DNA of 64,000 nucleotides. Origin: Nocardioides marinus. Its GTDB lineage: Bacteria > Actinomycetota > Actinomycetes > Propionibacteriales > Nocardioidaceae. Shown piece after piece: positions 1 to 9,877 of the stretch. Made by a program: the position numbers and the translations under genes. Position 1 is the stretch's first letter. Every line of letters begins with the position of its first letter. Location of the stretch: contig NZ_JACBZI010000001.1 of the NCBI RefSeq assembly GCF_013408145.1, forward strand, positions 1,178,001 through 1,242,000, given 5' to 3'. The notes below the pieces were generated by a model. That model had not been told where the DNA came from. It saw only the letters and a program-made list of their open reading frames with translations, and did not search any database.

Positions 1-1260
1 GCCTCCGACACCCGCCGCGCCCTGGAGCTCCAGGCCCCGAACGTGGTGCAGCGCAAGTCGGTGCACGAGCCGCTGGCCACCGGCATCAAGGCCATCGACT
101 CGATGACCCCGATCGGCCGTGGTCAGCGCCAGCTGATCATCGGCGACCGCGCCACCGGCAAGACCACGATCGCGATCGACACGATCATCAACCAGAAGCA
201 GAACTGGGAGTCGGGCGACCCGACCAAGCAGGTCCGCTGCATCTACGTCGCCATCGGCCAGAAGGGCTCGACGATCGCCTCCGTGCGTGGTGCCCTCGAG
301 GAGGCCGGCGCGCTGGAGTACACCACCATCGTGGCCGCCCCGGCGTCCGACTCCGCCGGCTTCAAGTACCTCGCGCCCTACACCGGCTCGGCCATCGGCC
401 AGCAGTGGATGTACGACGGCAAGCACGTCCTGATCGTCTTCGACGACCTGACCAAGCAGGCCGAGGCCTACCGCGCCGTCTCGCTGCTGCTGCGTCGCCC
501 GCCGGGCCGCGAGGCCTACCCGGGTGACGTCTTCTACCTGCACTCGCGCCTGCTGGAGCGCTGCGCGAAGCTCTCCGACGAGCTCGGTGCCGGCTCGATG
601 ACGGGTCTTCCCATCATCGAGACCAAGGCCAACGACGTCTCGGCGTTCATCCCGACCAACGTCATCTCGATCACCGACGGTCAGATCTTCTTGCAGTCCG
701 ACCTGTTCGCGGCCAACCAGCGCCCCGCCATCGACGTGGGTGTCTCGGTGTCGCGCGTGGGTGGTGCGGCGATGACCAAGGCGATGAAGGCGGTCACCGG
801 CTCGCTGAAGGTCGACCTGGCGCAGTTCCGCGCCATGGAGGCCTTCGCCATGTTCGCCTCCGACCTCGACGCGGCCTCGCGCCAGCAGCTCGACCGCGGT
901 CAGCGCCTGATGGCCCTGCTCAAGCAGCCGGCCTACTCGCCGTACGCCCTCGAGGACATGACCGTCTCGCTGTGGCTCGGCACCACCGGCCGCCTCGACA
1001 AGGTCCCGGTCCAGGACGTGCTGCGCTTCGAGCAGGAGTTCATCGACTTCGTCAAGCGCTCGCACGAGGGGATCCTCGCGGCCATCCGCGAGACCCAGAA
1101 GTTCGAGGACGAGGACGGCCTGGCCGCCGCGTACGACGCCTTCCTCACGCAGTTCGAGACCTCTGAGGGTGGGGCCATCAAGGCCGGCCACGAGGAGTCC
1201 GAGGCGCTCGAGGACGACGAGCTCGGCCAGGAGCAGATCGTCAAGCAGAAGCGGGGCTGA
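1..1260 (+). CDS. atpA: ATP synthase F1 subunit alpha (5' end outside window)
   Basis: Alpha subunit of F1, the non-catalytic nucleotide-binding partner of beta in the alpha3beta3 hexamer on the cytoplasmic side of the membrane. The frame is open from base 1, so the N-terminal beta-barrel and the start codon lie upstream of the window; 419 residues are visible. The P-loop GDRATGKT falls near base 145 and the alpha/beta family signature [10 protein letters not shown] near base 726. The C-terminal helical domain is complete and ends in an acidic tail followed by KQKRG. atpG begins 6 bases after the stop, as expected for the conserved atp operon order. Identity is secure; only the 5' end is unknown. 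Confidence 0.97.
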   Translation, partial: ASDTRRALELQAPNVVQRKSVHEPLATGIKAIDSMTPIGRGQRQLIIGDRATGKTTIAIDTIINQKQNWESGDPTKQVRCIYVAIGQKGSTIASVRGALEEAGALEYTTIVAAPASDSAGFKYLAPYTGSAIGQQWMYDGKHVLIVFDDLTKQAEAYRAVSLLLRRPPGREAYPGDVFYLHSRLLERCAKLSDELGAGSMTGLPIIETKANDVSAFIPTNVISITDGQIFLQSDLFAANQRPAIDVGVSVSRVGGAAMTKAMKAVTGSLKVDLAQFRAMEAFAMFASDLDAASRQQLDRGQRLMALLKQPAYSPYALEDMTVSLWLGTTGRLDKVPVQDVLRFEQEFIDFVKRSHEGILAAIRETQKFEDEDGLAAAYDAFLTQFETSEGGAIKAGHEESEALEDDELGQEQIVKQKRG

Positions 1261-1266
1261 TCCCAC

Positions 1267-2169
1267 ATGGCCGTATCGCTGCGTGAGTACCGCGCGCGGA
1301 TCAAGTCGACCGAGTCGATGAAGAAGATCACGCGCGCCATGGAGCTCATTGCTGCCTCGCGCATCATCAAGGCGCAGCAGCGGGCCCAGGCTGCGGCGCC
1401 GTACGCCCGAGAGCTGACGCGTGCGGTGTCGGCGGTGGCGACGTTCTCGAACGTCGAGCACCCGCTGACCAAGGAGGAGGAGAACCCCCAGCGGGCCGCC
1501 GTCCTCATCGTGACCAGCGACCGGGGCCTGGCCGGTGCCTACTCCTCGTCGGTCCTCAAGGAGGCCGAGCGGCTCCGCGAGGAGGGCAAGGAGATCGACT
1601 TTTACATCACCGGTCGCAAGGGCGAGGCGTACTTCAAGTTCCGCCAGCGCCCGATCGTGCAGTCGTGGACGGGGTTCTCCGACCAGCCGTCGTACGACGT
1701 CGCCGCCGAGGTGGGTCGCACGCTCATCGACTCCTTCCTCAAGGAGCAGGGCGAGGAGGGTGACGTGGACGAGGTCCACGTGGTCTACACCCGCTTCGTC
1801 TCGATGCTGAACCAGGAGCCCACCGCGGTGCGGCTGCTGCCGCTGGAGGTCGTGGAGGGTGCCGAGGCGCCCGACGAGAACGACCTGCTGCCGCTCTACG
1901 AGTTCGAGCCCTCCCCGGAGGCCGTGCTCGACGGACTGCTCCCGCAGTACGTCCAGTCGCGGATCTTCTTCTCCCTGCTGCAGGCGGCCGCCTCCGAGCT
2001 CGCCGCCCGCCAGAAGGCGATGAAGTCCGCCACGGACAACGCCGAAGAGCTGATCAAGAAGTACACCCGCATCGCCAACCAGGCCCGTCAGGCCGGCATC
2101 ACCCAGGAAATCAGCGAGATCGTCGGTGGCGTCAACGCGCTCGCCGACGCGAACGCCGGCGCCGAGTAA
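1267..2169 (+). CDS. atpG: ATP synthase F1 subunit gamma
   Basis: Gamma subunit, the central rotor shaft that couples proton flow through Fo to catalysis in the alpha3beta3 ring. The 300-residue product has the two family ends: an N-terminal helix beginning [28 protein letters not shown], cited here only by its key residues (REYR, KITRAM), and a C-terminal helix with [10 protein letters not shown] and [22 protein letters not shown] motifs near residues 260-290. Length matches actinobacterial gamma subunits. The ATG at 1267 sits 6 bases after atpA and 12 bases before atpD, so it is co-transcribed. Confidence 0.97.
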   Translation: MAVSLREYRARIKSTESMKKITRAMELIAASRIIKAQQRAQAAAPYARELTRAVSAVATFSNVEHPLTKEEENPQRAAVLIVTSDRGLAGAYSSSVLKEAERLREEGKEIDFYITGRKGEAYFKFRQRPIVQSWTGFSDQPSYDVAAEVGRTLIDSFLKEQGEEGDVDEVHVVYTRFVSMLNQEPTAVRLLPLEVVEGAEAPDENDLLPLYEFEPSPEAVLDGLLPQYVQSRIFFSLLQAAASELAARQKAMKSATDNAEELIKKYTRIANQARQAGITQEISEIVGGVNALADANAGAE

Positions 2170-3635
<1,466 letters not shown>

Positions 3636-3636
<1 letters not shown>

Positions 3637-4034
3637 TGGCCTCCGACATCGGGACGGGCCTGCAGGTCGCCCTCGTCGCCGCCGACCGGACCGTGTGGTC
3701 CGGTGAGGCGTCGATGGTGATCGCCCGCACCGTGGACGGCGACGTGGGTGTGCTGCGCGGTCACGCGCCGCTGCTCTCGCTGCTGACCGACGCCGCGGTG
3801 GAGATCAGCGCTCCGGACGGCATCGTGCACGCGGCCGTGGACGGCGGGTTCATCTCCGTCGCCGACGACCGGGTCTCGATCCTCACCGAGCACGCGGTCC
3901 TGGCCGAGGAGATCCGCATCGACGAGGCGAAGGCGGAGCTGGAGGCGGCCGAGGGGCTGCCGACCGGTGACGAGCGCGAGATGCGCATCCGTCGTGCCTC
4001 CGCCCGCATCCGGGCCGCCGAGAAGGCGAGCTGA
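3636..4034 (+). CDS. atpC: ATP synthase F1 subunit epsilon
   Basis: Epsilon subunit, which binds gamma and regulates or inhibits ATP hydrolysis. The 132-residue product starts MASDIGTGLQVALVAADRTVWSG; the beta-sandwich domain with GDVGVLRGHAPLL spans roughly residues 1-85, and a two-helix C-terminal segment rich in Glu, Ala and Arg follows. The start was set at the ATG overlapping the atpD stop rather than at upstream in-frame codons inside atpD. It is the last gene of the atp operon; a long inverted repeat follows 19 bases after the stop. Confidence 0.95.
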
Positions 4035-4052
4035 CCGAGCCGGTCATCTGAC

Positions 4053-4099
4053 CCACCCACCGTCCCGCTAGGGTGACCCCCAACCGGGACGGTGGGTGG
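4053..4099. terminator. 15-bp perfect inverted repeat after atpC with a -10 hexamer in its loop
   Basis: Arms 4053-4067 and 4085-4099 are perfectly complementary (CCACCCACCGTCCCG and its reverse complement) around a 17-base loop. Position right after the atp operon suggests a transcription terminator, though there is no T-tract. The loop contains TAGGGT (4069-4074), identical to -10 elements used elsewhere in the window, so the same DNA may also be the promoter of the DUF2550 gene at 4134. Confidence 0.7.
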
Positions 4100-4133
4100 T
4101 GTCGTCTCCGGATCATCCGGGAGGGGGAGTGCG

Positions 4134-4592
4134 GTGCCGCTGTGGCAGTGGCTGCTCGACATCGCGGGCGCCCTCCTCGTGCTGGTGCTGCTCTACGCCC
4201 TCGCGCTGGTCGTGCGCCGCCGCGTCATCGCCCGTTCCGGCGGCACCTTCGAGCTCTCCCACCGGGTGCGCACCCAGCGTCCCGGGCGCGGGTGGCTGCT
4301 CGGTGTCGGCCGCTACTCCGAGGAGCGGCTGGAGTGGTTCCGGATCTTCTCGCTCTCGCCGAGGCCCAAGCGCTCGTGGGTGCGAGACGAGCTGACCTAC
4401 GTGGGGCGTCGTCAACCCGAGGGCGCCGAGCAGGTCTCGTTGTTCCCCGACCACGTCGTCATCTCGTGCCGTTCCGCGCACGGTGACATCGAGCTGGCCA
4501 TGAGCCCCGGCACCCTGACGGGTTTCCAGGCCTGGCTCGAGGCACGCCCGCCCGGCGCCGAGATGCCGGGGTCGAGGGGCACCCGCCGCTGA
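4134..4592 (+). CDS. DUF2550 family single-pass membrane protein
   Basis: Conserved actinobacterial protein of unknown function that typically lies directly downstream of atpC. With the GTG at 4134, preceded by GGGAGGGGGA, the product is 152 residues: one N-terminal membrane helix (about residues 5-25), then a soluble domain with RTQRPGRGWLLGVGRYSEERLEWFR-like features, of which GRGWLLGVGRY and EWFR are the most recognisable. An in-frame ATG at 4092 exists but lies inside the inverted repeat and lacks a ribosome site, so I reject it. Function is unassigned; the linkage to atp genes is known for the family. Confidence 0.85.
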   Translation: MPLWQWLLDIAGALLVLVLLYALALVVRRRVIARSGGTFELSHRVRTQRPGRGWLLGVGRYSEERLEWFRIFSLSPRPKRSWVRDELTYVGRRQPEGAEQVSLFPDHVVISCRSAHGDIELAMSPGTLTGFQAWLEARPPGAEMPGSRGTRR

Positions 4593-4607
4593 GGTCCGGC
4601 CCAGCCC

Positions 4608-4640
4608 GTGTTTGACCGGTAAACACCGGGTCGTCATCAT
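4608..4640 (+). promoter_or_regulatory. Promoter of the MFS gene with an overlapping inverted repeat
   Basis: TTGACC (4612-4617) and CATCAT (4635-4640) are separated by exactly 17 bases, and the GTG start at 4647 follows 6 bases later, implying a leaderless message. GTGTTT (4608-4613) and AAACAC (4621-4626) form an inverted repeat with a 7-base spacer that straddles the -35 hexamer, the position expected for a repressor site. The regulator is unknown. Confidence 0.5.
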
Positions 4641-4646
4641 GGAGCG

Positions 4647-5846
4647 GTGAGCACCCCCACCCTCCCGCGCCGCGCACCGCTGGAGCCGTCCCTGCGACGG
4701 GCGCGCAGCGCGGTCGCCGGCTCGTTCGTGCTCAACGGGCTGGTCTTCGCCTCGCTGGTCTCGCGGCTGCCGGACCTGCGCGAGCGGCTGGGGCTGAGCA
4801 ACGGGGGCCTGGGCACGCTGCTGCTCGCGATCTCCGTCGGCTCGCTGCTGGCCCTGCCGAGCACCGGCAGGGTCATCGAGCGGATCGGGGCGGGGGCCAC
4901 CGTGCGCGCCGGCGTGCTCGCCGACACCGTCGGGCTGTCCACCGCCGCGCTCGGCGCGGCCCTCGGAAGCCTGCCGCTGGCGGCGGCCGGCTTGTTCGTC
5001 CACGGGGTCGGCATCGGTGTCTGGGACGTCGCGATGAACGTCGAGGCGGCCGAGGTGGAGCGGCGGATGCGTCGCACCGTCATGCCTCGGTTCCACGCCG
5101 GGTGGAGTGCCGGGTCGCTTGCCGGCGCGGGGGTGGGCGTGGTGGTCCTCGCCCTCGGCGCCCCGATGCTGGCGCACCTGCTGGTCGTGGCCGCGTTGGT
5201 CGCCGTCGTCGCCGTGCGGGGGACCCGTGGCTTCCTGCCGGCGGAACCCGAGCACCGCGAGGAGCCGGAGGGTGCCCGGGGCGCCGGCTCGGTGTGGCGG
5301 GACCCGCGCACCCTGGCCATCGGCCTGATGGTGATGTGCTTCGCCATGGTCGAGGGGACCGCCAACGACTGGCTGGCGCTGGGGCTGATCGACGGGTACG
5401 GCGTGGCGCACTGGGTCGGCGTGGCCGGGTTCGCCCTCTTCGTGGTGGCGATGACCGCCGGCCGGCTCTACGGGCCGGTGCTGCTGGACCGCCACGGGCG
5501 CCCGGCGGTGCTGTGGGCCAGCGCCGGGCTGGCCGCGCTGGGGGCAGTCCTCACGGTCCTGGGGCAGGCGCTGCCGGTCGTGGCGCTCGGGATCGTCCTG
5601 TGGGGCCTGGGGGCGGCGCTGGGGTTCCCGGTAGGGATGAGTGCCGCAGCAGACTCCGGGCCCCGCGCCGCGGCCCGGGTCTCGGTCGTCTCCACCATCG
5701 GGTACGGCGCGTTCCTGGCCGGTCCGCCGCTGCTGGGCCACCTCGGCGACCGGATCGGCACGCTCGAGGTGCTGCTGGCGGTCACCGCGCTGATGCTGCC
5801 CGCCTCCCTCAGCGTGCTGGCCACCCGGCCGCCGAGAGGTCGCTGA
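4647..5846 (+). CDS. MFS transporter
   Basis: Major facilitator superfamily carrier of 399 residues with about 12 hydrophobic segments. The cytoplasmic loop motif between the second and third helices appears in the form GRVIERIGAG near residue 73, and a related RLYGPVLLDRHGRP element follows the seventh helix near residue 275, as in the duplicated MFS fold. The sequence GVGIGVWDVAMNVEA near residue 120 is typical of the FucP/YbjJ-like subfamily, but the substrate cannot be read from sequence. The GTG start follows a promoter with an overlapping inverted repeat. It converges with the adenosyltransferase gene, leaving 59 bases between stops. Confidence 0.85.
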   Translation: MSTPTLPRRAPLEPSLRRARSAVAGSFVLNGLVFASLVSRLPDLRERLGLSNGGLGTLLLAISVGSLLALPSTGRVIERIGAGATVRAGVLADTVGLSTAALGAALGSLPLAAAGLFVHGVGIGVWDVAMNVEAAEVERRMRRTVMPRFHAGWSAGSLAGAGVGVVVLALGAPMLAHLLVVAALVAVVAVRGTRGFLPAEPEHREEPEGARGAGSVWRDPRTLAIGLMVMCFAMVEGTANDWLALGLIDGYGVAHWVGVAGFALFVVAMTAGRLYGPVLLDRHGRPAVLWASAGLAALGAVLTVLGQALPVVALGIVLWGLGAALGFPVGMSAAADSGPRAAARVSVVSTIGYGAFLAGPPLLGHLGDRIGTLEVLLAVTALMLPASLSVLATRPPRGR

Positions 5847-5905
5847 CGCACGGTCGGGAGGTCACCGGCGCACATGACCGACGTGCGCGAGTGCGTCGGC
5901 TGCGG

Positions 5906-6481
5906 TCAGGAACGCTCGCCGCCGGGCACCCACAAGACGTCGCCCTGCTCCCGGTTGGCGTGGCGGGCCAGGATGAAGACGAGGTCGGAGAGCCGGTTGA
6001 GGTAGGTGATGGCCAGCTTGTTCATGCTGTCGCCGTGCTGCTCGAAGGCGGCCCAGGCCGAGCGCTCGGCCCGGCGGACGACGGTGCGGGCGACGTGCAG
6101 GTGGGCCGCGCCCGGCGTACCGCCGGAGAGGATGAAGGAGCGCAGGGTCTCGAGGTGCTCGTTGTACTCGTCGCACCAGGCCTCGAGGCGGTCGACGTAG
6201 TCCTGCTCGACGCGCAGCGGCGGGAACTCGGGGTCCTCCACGACGGGGGTGCAGAAGTCGGCGCCGACGTCGAAGAGGTCGTTCTGGACGTGGGTGAGCA
6301 CGGCGACGACGTCCTCGTCCAGGCCCCCGGACGCGACTGCGAGCCCGATCGTCGCGTTGGCCTCGTCGACGTCGGCGTAGGCGTGCAGCCGCAGGTCGTT
6401 CTTGGTGGTCAGGCTCATGTCGCCGAGGCGGGTCTCCCCGGCGTCGCCGGTGCGGGTGTAGATGCGCGTCAGGTTGACCAT
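5906..6481 (-). CDS. Corrinoid adenosyltransferase, PduO type
   Basis: ATP:cob(I)alamin adenosyltransferase that makes adenosylcobalamin. The 191-residue protein has the N-terminal ATP-binding signature YTRTGDAGETRL near residue 7, the central RRAERSAW segment near residue 130, and NRLSDLVFILAR near residue 160, all features of the PduO/MMAB family. I chose the ATG at 6481 because TAGGCT ends 7 bases upstream (6489-6494), matching the leaderless pattern; the longer frame to 6538 has no initiation signals. Lying 0.5 kb from ethylmalonyl-CoA mutase, it probably supplies that enzyme's B12 coenzyme. Confidence 0.93.
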   Translation of the reverse strand: MVNLTRIYTRTGDAGETRLGDMSLTTKNDLRLHAYADVDEANATIGLAVASGGLDEDVVAVLTHVQNDLFDVGADFCTPVVEDPEFPPLRVEQDYVDRLEAWCDEYNEHLETLRSFILSGGTPGAAHLHVARTVVRRAERSAWAAFEQHGDSMNKLAITYLNRLSDLVFILARHANREQGDVLWVPGGERS

Positions 6482-6634
6482 GACCGCGAGCCTAGTCACA
6501 GGTCCGGCACAGCCGGTTGACGGTTCCACCACCGACACGACCGAGAAAGTCCGGACGCAGGTGCAACCGAAATGAGGTGGCGGGCGTCAGTGTGGTGAGA
6601 GCAACCTGGGGGCGCACGTCTCGGGAGGTAGGAC

Positions 6635-6940
6635 ATGGACATCACGACCGACGGGCCGACGCTCGTCCTGCGCGGCGACCTCGACGTCCGCTGCACGCCA
6701 CAGGTCCGCTCGGCGCTCTACGACCACCTCGCGGAGCACCCGCACGTGGTCGCGGACCTGACCGACGTCGGCTCGGTGGACCTCACCGCCCTGCGGGTGC
6801 TGGCGATGGCCTCACGGACGGCGGCTCGGGAGGGGCACCACCTGACGTTGCGCGGCTGCGGGCCCGCCGTGCGCCGGATGCTGCACCTGTCCCACCTGAT
6901 CCGGGTCGTGGACGTCGAGCGGGAGCCGGCCACGGCCTGA
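6635..6940 (+). CDS. STAS-domain protein (anti-sigma-factor-antagonist-like)
   Basis: A 101-residue single STAS domain, the fold of SpoIIAA/RsbV-type anti-anti-sigma factors that bind and release anti-sigma kinases. LRGDLDVRCTPQVRSAL forms the first strand-helix unit and DLTDVGSVDLTALRVL the helix carrying the usual phosphorylation site. That site is normally D-S-S-G or D-S-T; here it reads D-L-T, so Thr would have to be the acceptor, or phospho-control is lost. The ATG at 6635 follows GGGAGGTAGG. No anti-sigma factor or sigma factor lies nearby, so the partner is unknown. Confidence 0.8.
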   Translation: MDITTDGPTLVLRGDLDVRCTPQVRSALYDHLAEHPHVVADLTDVGSVDLTALRVLAMASRTAAREGHHLTLRGCGPAVRRMLHLSHLIRVVDVEREPATA

Positions 6941-6987
6941 GCCGCGGGCGCGTCGCGTCCTGAGTGGCATTGGCCACATGGACGGAG

Positions 6988-7017
6988 GTTACCGGCGCGT
7001 ACAACTCGTTCTACCCT
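6988..7017 (+). promoter_or_regulatory. meaA promoter overlapping a GTTACC-type element
   Basis: TTACCG (6989-6994) and TACCCT (7012-7017) are 17 bases apart, and the meaA ATG at 7024 follows TACCCT by 6 bases. The 16 bases 6988-7003 (GTTACCGGCGCGTACA) are a partial match to the element in the ccr and hydroxyacyl-CoA dehydrogenase promoters. The resemblance is weaker here and could be a by-product of the -35 hexamer. Confidence 0.45.
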
Positions 7018-7023
7018 CGGACC

Positions 7024-9039
7024 ATGACCGAGAACGCCACTCCCGCTCGCCCCGAGAAGGACCGTCCCTGGGTGATGCGGACCTACGCCGGCCACTCGAC
7101 CGCGACCGCGTCCAACCAGCTCTACCGGACCAACCTCGCCAAGGGGCAGACGGGTCTCTCGGTCGCCTTCGACCTCCCCACGCAGACCGGCTACGACCCC
7201 GACTCCGCGATGGCGCGCGGCGAGGTCGGCAAGGTCGGCGTGCCGGTCATGCACCTCGGCGAGATGCGCAAGCTCTTCGACGGCATCCCGCTGACGGAGA
7301 TGAACACCTCGATGACCATCAACGCGGTCGCGATGTGGATGCTCGCGATGTACCAGGTCGCCGCCGAGGAGCAGAACCCCGACCTCTCGCCCGAGGAGGT
7401 CGCGGCGCAGCTGGCCGGCACCACCCAGAACGACATCATCAAGGAGTACCTCTCCCGCGGGACCTACGCGTTCCCGCCCGAGGCCTCGATGCGGCTGATC
7501 GCGGACATGATCGCCTACACCGTCCACCAGATCCCGAAGTGGAACCCGATCAACATCTGCAGCTACCACCTGCAGGAGGCCGGGGCGACGCCCACCCAGG
7601 AGCTCGCCTACGCGCTGTGCACCGCCATCGCCGTGCTGGACGAGGTCAAGAGCTCGGGCCAGGTCTCGGAGGAGGACTTCGGCAAGGTCGTCGGCCGGAT
7701 CTCGTTCTTCGTCAACGCCGGCGTGCGCTTCGTCGAGGAGACCTGCAAGATGCGGGCCTTCGTCGAGCTCTGGGACGAGATCACCCGCGAGCGCTACGGG
7801 GTGCAGGACCCGAAGATGCGCCGCTTCCGCTACGGCGTCCAGGTCAACTCCCTGGGCCTCACCGAGGCCCAGCCGGAGAACAACGTCCAGCGCATCGTGC
7901 TCGAGATGCTGGGCGTCACGCTCTCGAAGAACGCGCGCGCCCGCGCCCTGCAGCTCCCCGCGTGGAACGAGGCCCTCGGTCTGCCGCGTCCCTGGGACCA
8001 GCAGTGGTCGCTGCGTCTGCAGCAGGTGCTCGCCTTCGAGTCAGACCTGCTGGAGTACGACGACATCTTCGACGGCTCGCACGTCATCGAGGCCAAGGTC
8101 GCCGAGCTCGTCGCCGGCGCCAAGGCCGAGATCGACCGGGTGCAGGCGATGGGCGGGGCGATCGCGGCGGTGGAGTACATGAAGGGCGAGCTCGTCTCCT
8201 CCCACGCCGCTCGTCGGGCGCGCATCGAGGCCGGCGAGGAGATCATCGTCGGGGTCAACAAGTTCGAGACCACCGAGCCCTCCCCGCTCACCTCCGACCT
8301 CGACGGGGCGATCATGGTCGCCGACCCCGAGGCCGAGAAGACCGCCCGTGCGAGCGTGGAGGAGTGGAAGGCCCAGCGCGACCCGCAGGCGGTCGAGGAG
8401 GCGCTGCGCGCGCTGGCCGAGGCCGCCAAGGGCACCGACAACCTGATGCACGCCACCCTGGCCGCCGCCCGCGCGGGAGCGACCACGGGGGAATGGGCCG
8501 GCACCCTGCGTGAGGTCTTCGGCGAGTTCCGCGCCCCCACCGGTGTCTCCGGCGCCGTGGGTGTCGCCGAGGCGGGCGCCGAGCTCGCCGAGGTGCGTGA
8601 GCGGGTCAGGGTGACCGGCGAGGAGCTGGGCGGTCGTCTGCGCCTGCTGGTCGGCAAGCCGGGGCTCGACGGCCACTCCAACGGTGCCGAGCAGGTGGCC
8701 GTGCGCGCCCGCGACGCGGGCTTCGAGGTCATCTACCAGGGCATCCGGCTCACGCCGGAGCAGATCGTCTCGGCCGCCGTGGCCGAGGACGTGCACTGCG
8801 TGGGTCTGTCCATCCTCTCCGGGTCGCACATGGAGCTGGTGCCCGCGGTCCTGGACGGGCTCCGCGACGCCGGCCTGGACGACGTGCCCGTGATCGTCGG
8901 CGGGATCATCCCCGAGTCCGACGCGCGCCGCCTGGCCGAGCTGGGGGTCGCGGCGGTCTACACGCCCAAGGACTTCGGGCTGACCGAGATCATGGGCGGC
9001 ATCGTCGAGGTCATCCGTCGGGCCAACGGCCTGGGCTGA
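7024..9039 (+). CDS. meaA: Ethylmalonyl-CoA mutase (MeaA/Ecm), B12-dependent
   Basis: Adenosylcobalamin-dependent acyl-CoA mutase converting (2R)-ethylmalonyl-CoA to (2S)-methylsuccinyl-CoA. With the ATG at 7024 it has 671 residues: a TIM-barrel substrate domain (about 1-520) followed by a B12-binding domain (about 535-670) with the DxHxxG motif as LDGHSNG, then GLSILSGSH and VGG. The stretches MRTYAGHSTA and FDLPTQTGYD follow the MeaA/Ecm pattern, not the RQYAGFST and FDLATHRGYD of methylmalonyl-CoA mutase, which is why I prefer Ecm. Upstream in-frame codons to 6964 lie across the promoter. A stem-loop terminator follows. Confidence 0.92.
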   Translation: MTENATPARPEKDRPWVMRTYAGHSTATASNQLYRTNLAKGQTGLSVAFDLPTQTGYDPDSAMARGEVGKVGVPVMHLGEMRKLFDGIPLTEMNTSMTINAVAMWMLAMYQVAAEEQNPDLSPEEVAAQLAGTTQNDIIKEYLSRGTYAFPPEASMRLIADMIAYTVHQIPKWNPINICSYHLQEAGATPTQELAYALCTAIAVLDEVKSSGQVSEEDFGKVVGRISFFVNAGVRFVEETCKMRAFVELWDEITRERYGVQDPKMRRFRYGVQVNSLGLTEAQPENNVQRIVLEMLGVTLSKNARARALQLPAWNEALGLPRPWDQQWSLRLQQVLAFESDLLEYDDIFDGSHVIEAKVAELVAGAKAEIDRVQAMGGAIAAVEYMKGELVSSHAARRARIEAGEEIIVGVNKFETTEPSPLTSDLDGAIMVADPEAEKTARASVEEWKAQRDPQAVEEALRALAEAAKGTDNLMHATLAAARAGATTGEWAGTLREVFGEFRAPTGVSGAVGVAEAGAELAEVRERVRVTGEELGGRLRLLVGKPGLDGHSNGAEQVAVRARDAGFEVIYQGIRLTPEQIVSAAVAEDVHCVGLSILSGSHMELVPAVLDGLRDAGLDDVPVIVGGIIPESDARRLAELGVAAVYTPKDFGLTEIMGGIVEVIRRANGLG

Positions 9040-9041
9040 GG

Positions 9042-9068
9042 CTCGTGCCGGGCCGCCCCGGGCATGAG
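9042..9068 (+). terminator. Stem-loop terminator after meaA
   Basis: CTCGTGCCGGG (9042-9052) pairs with CCCGGGCATGAG (9057-9068) through 11 pairs, with one bulged G and one G-T wobble, around a 4-base loop. It starts 2 bases after the meaA stop and lacks a T-tract, as is common in actinobacteria. Confidence 0.6.
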
Positions 9069-9072
9069 ACAT

Positions 9073-9103
9073 AGGAAAGGCATGCCTAACTCGGTGCTAC
9101 GCT
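9073..9103 (+). promoter_or_regulatory. Promoter of the ferritin operon with a metal-box-like palindrome
   Basis: The perfect 10-bp palindrome AGGCATGCCT (9078-9087) is flanked by TAGG on the left and AAC on the right, giving partial similarity to DtxR/IdeR iron boxes (halves of the TTAGG/CTAAC kind). A -10 hexamer TACGCT (9098-9103) ends 6 bases before the GTG at 9110, so the palindrome overlaps the -35 region. Only about half of the 19-bp IdeR consensus positions match, so the regulator is uncertain. Confidence 0.5.
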
Positions 9104-9109
9104 CCGGGT

Positions 9110-9337
9110 GTGGGCAAGAAGAAGTCCGGCGCGAGCGGCAAGGGCGGCGCCAAGAAGGCCGTGCTGGTCAAGCTCCCGAAGACCAAGTGCTGCGAGTCGC
9201 GGAGCAAGTGCGCGCGCTGTCCGCTGCGCATGCTCAAGGAAGGCACCCTGCCGCCCGGCTACACCGTCAAGAAGAGGAGACTGGTCCGCGTCGACGGCCG
9301 GTCCTTCACCAAGAAGGACCTCACGAAGGTCGCCTGA
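9110..9337 (+). CDS. Small basic Cys-rich protein upstream of ferritin
   Basis: A 75-residue, strongly basic protein with a Lys/Gly-rich N terminus (GKKKSGASGKGGAKK) and a compact cysteine cluster CCESRSKCARCP at about residues 27-38, an arrangement that could hold zinc or another metal. I do not recognise a named family. The GTG start follows TACGCT by 6 bases, implying a leaderless message. The stop is 11 bases before the ferritin start, which has its own GAGGAG ribosome site, so the two are almost certainly one transcript. A role in iron handling is inferred from this linkage only. Confidence 0.75.
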   Translation: MGKKKSGASGKGGAKKAVLVKLPKTKCCESRSKCARCPLRMLKEGTLPPGYTVKKRRLVRVDGRSFTKKDLTKVA

Positions 9338-9348
9338 GGAGACTCCCT

Positions 9349-9873
9349 GTGCCTGCCGCACGCTTCATCGACCAGCTCAACGCCCAGATCGGGCACGAGC
9401 TGGCCGCCCACAACCAGTACCTCGCCTGCGCGGTCCACTACGACGCGCTGACGATGCCGCAGATGGCGGCCTTCTTCTACGCCCAGGCGCTGGAGGAGCG
9501 CAGCCACGCGCTGATGATGGTGCGCTACCTCCTCGACACCGACGCCGAGGTCGCGATCCCCGGCGTCGAGGCGCCGGTCACCGGCTTCGCCGACGTCGTG
9601 GCCCCCGTCCAGCTGGCCCTGGCGCAGGAGCGGCGGGTGAGCGAGCAGATCAACGCGCTGCTGCGCGTGGCCCGTGAGGAGAGCGACTTCGCCTCCGAGC
9701 AGTTCATGCAGTGGTTCATCAAGGAGCAGGTCGAGGAAGTCGCGACCATGTCGGACCTGCTGGCCGTGGTCTCCCGCAACGTCGATGACATCGAGGACAT
9801 CGAGGAGTACGTCGCGCGCGAGCAGGCGGACGCCGGGGAGGACCCGACCGCCCCTCGGATCGCCGGCGCCTGA
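9349..9873 (+). CDS. Ferritin (non-haem iron storage protein)
   Basis: Ferritin-like four-helix protein of 174 residues that oxidises Fe(II) and stores Fe(III). The ferroxidase ligands are visible: the first-helix glutamate in HELAAHNQYL near residue 17, the E-x-x-H of LEERSHALMM near residues 48-53, and EQFMQWFIKEQVEE near residues 120-133. No Met haem ligand or bacterioferritin-specific insert is apparent. The GTG at 9349 follows GAGGAGAC and the preceding gene by 11 bases; upstream in-frame codons run through that gene and are rejected. The C terminus is acidic and probably disordered. Confidence 0.92.
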   Translation: MPAARFIDQLNAQIGHELAAHNQYLACAVHYDALTMPQMAAFFYAQALEERSHALMMVRYLLDTDAEVAIPGVEAPVTGFADVVAPVQLALAQERRVSEQINALLRVAREESDFASEQFMQWFIKEQVEEVATMSDLLAVVSRNVDDIEDIEEYVAREQADAGEDPTAPRIAGA

Positions 9874-9877
9874 GACC

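Noticed and set aside
7024..9039. Methylmalonyl-CoA mutase fused single-chain type
   Set aside because: The RTYAGHST and FDLPTQTGYD segments and single-subunit length of about 670 residues follow MeaA/Ecm; a methylmalonyl-CoA mutase would show RQYAGFST-type segments and usually two subunits in actinobacteria.
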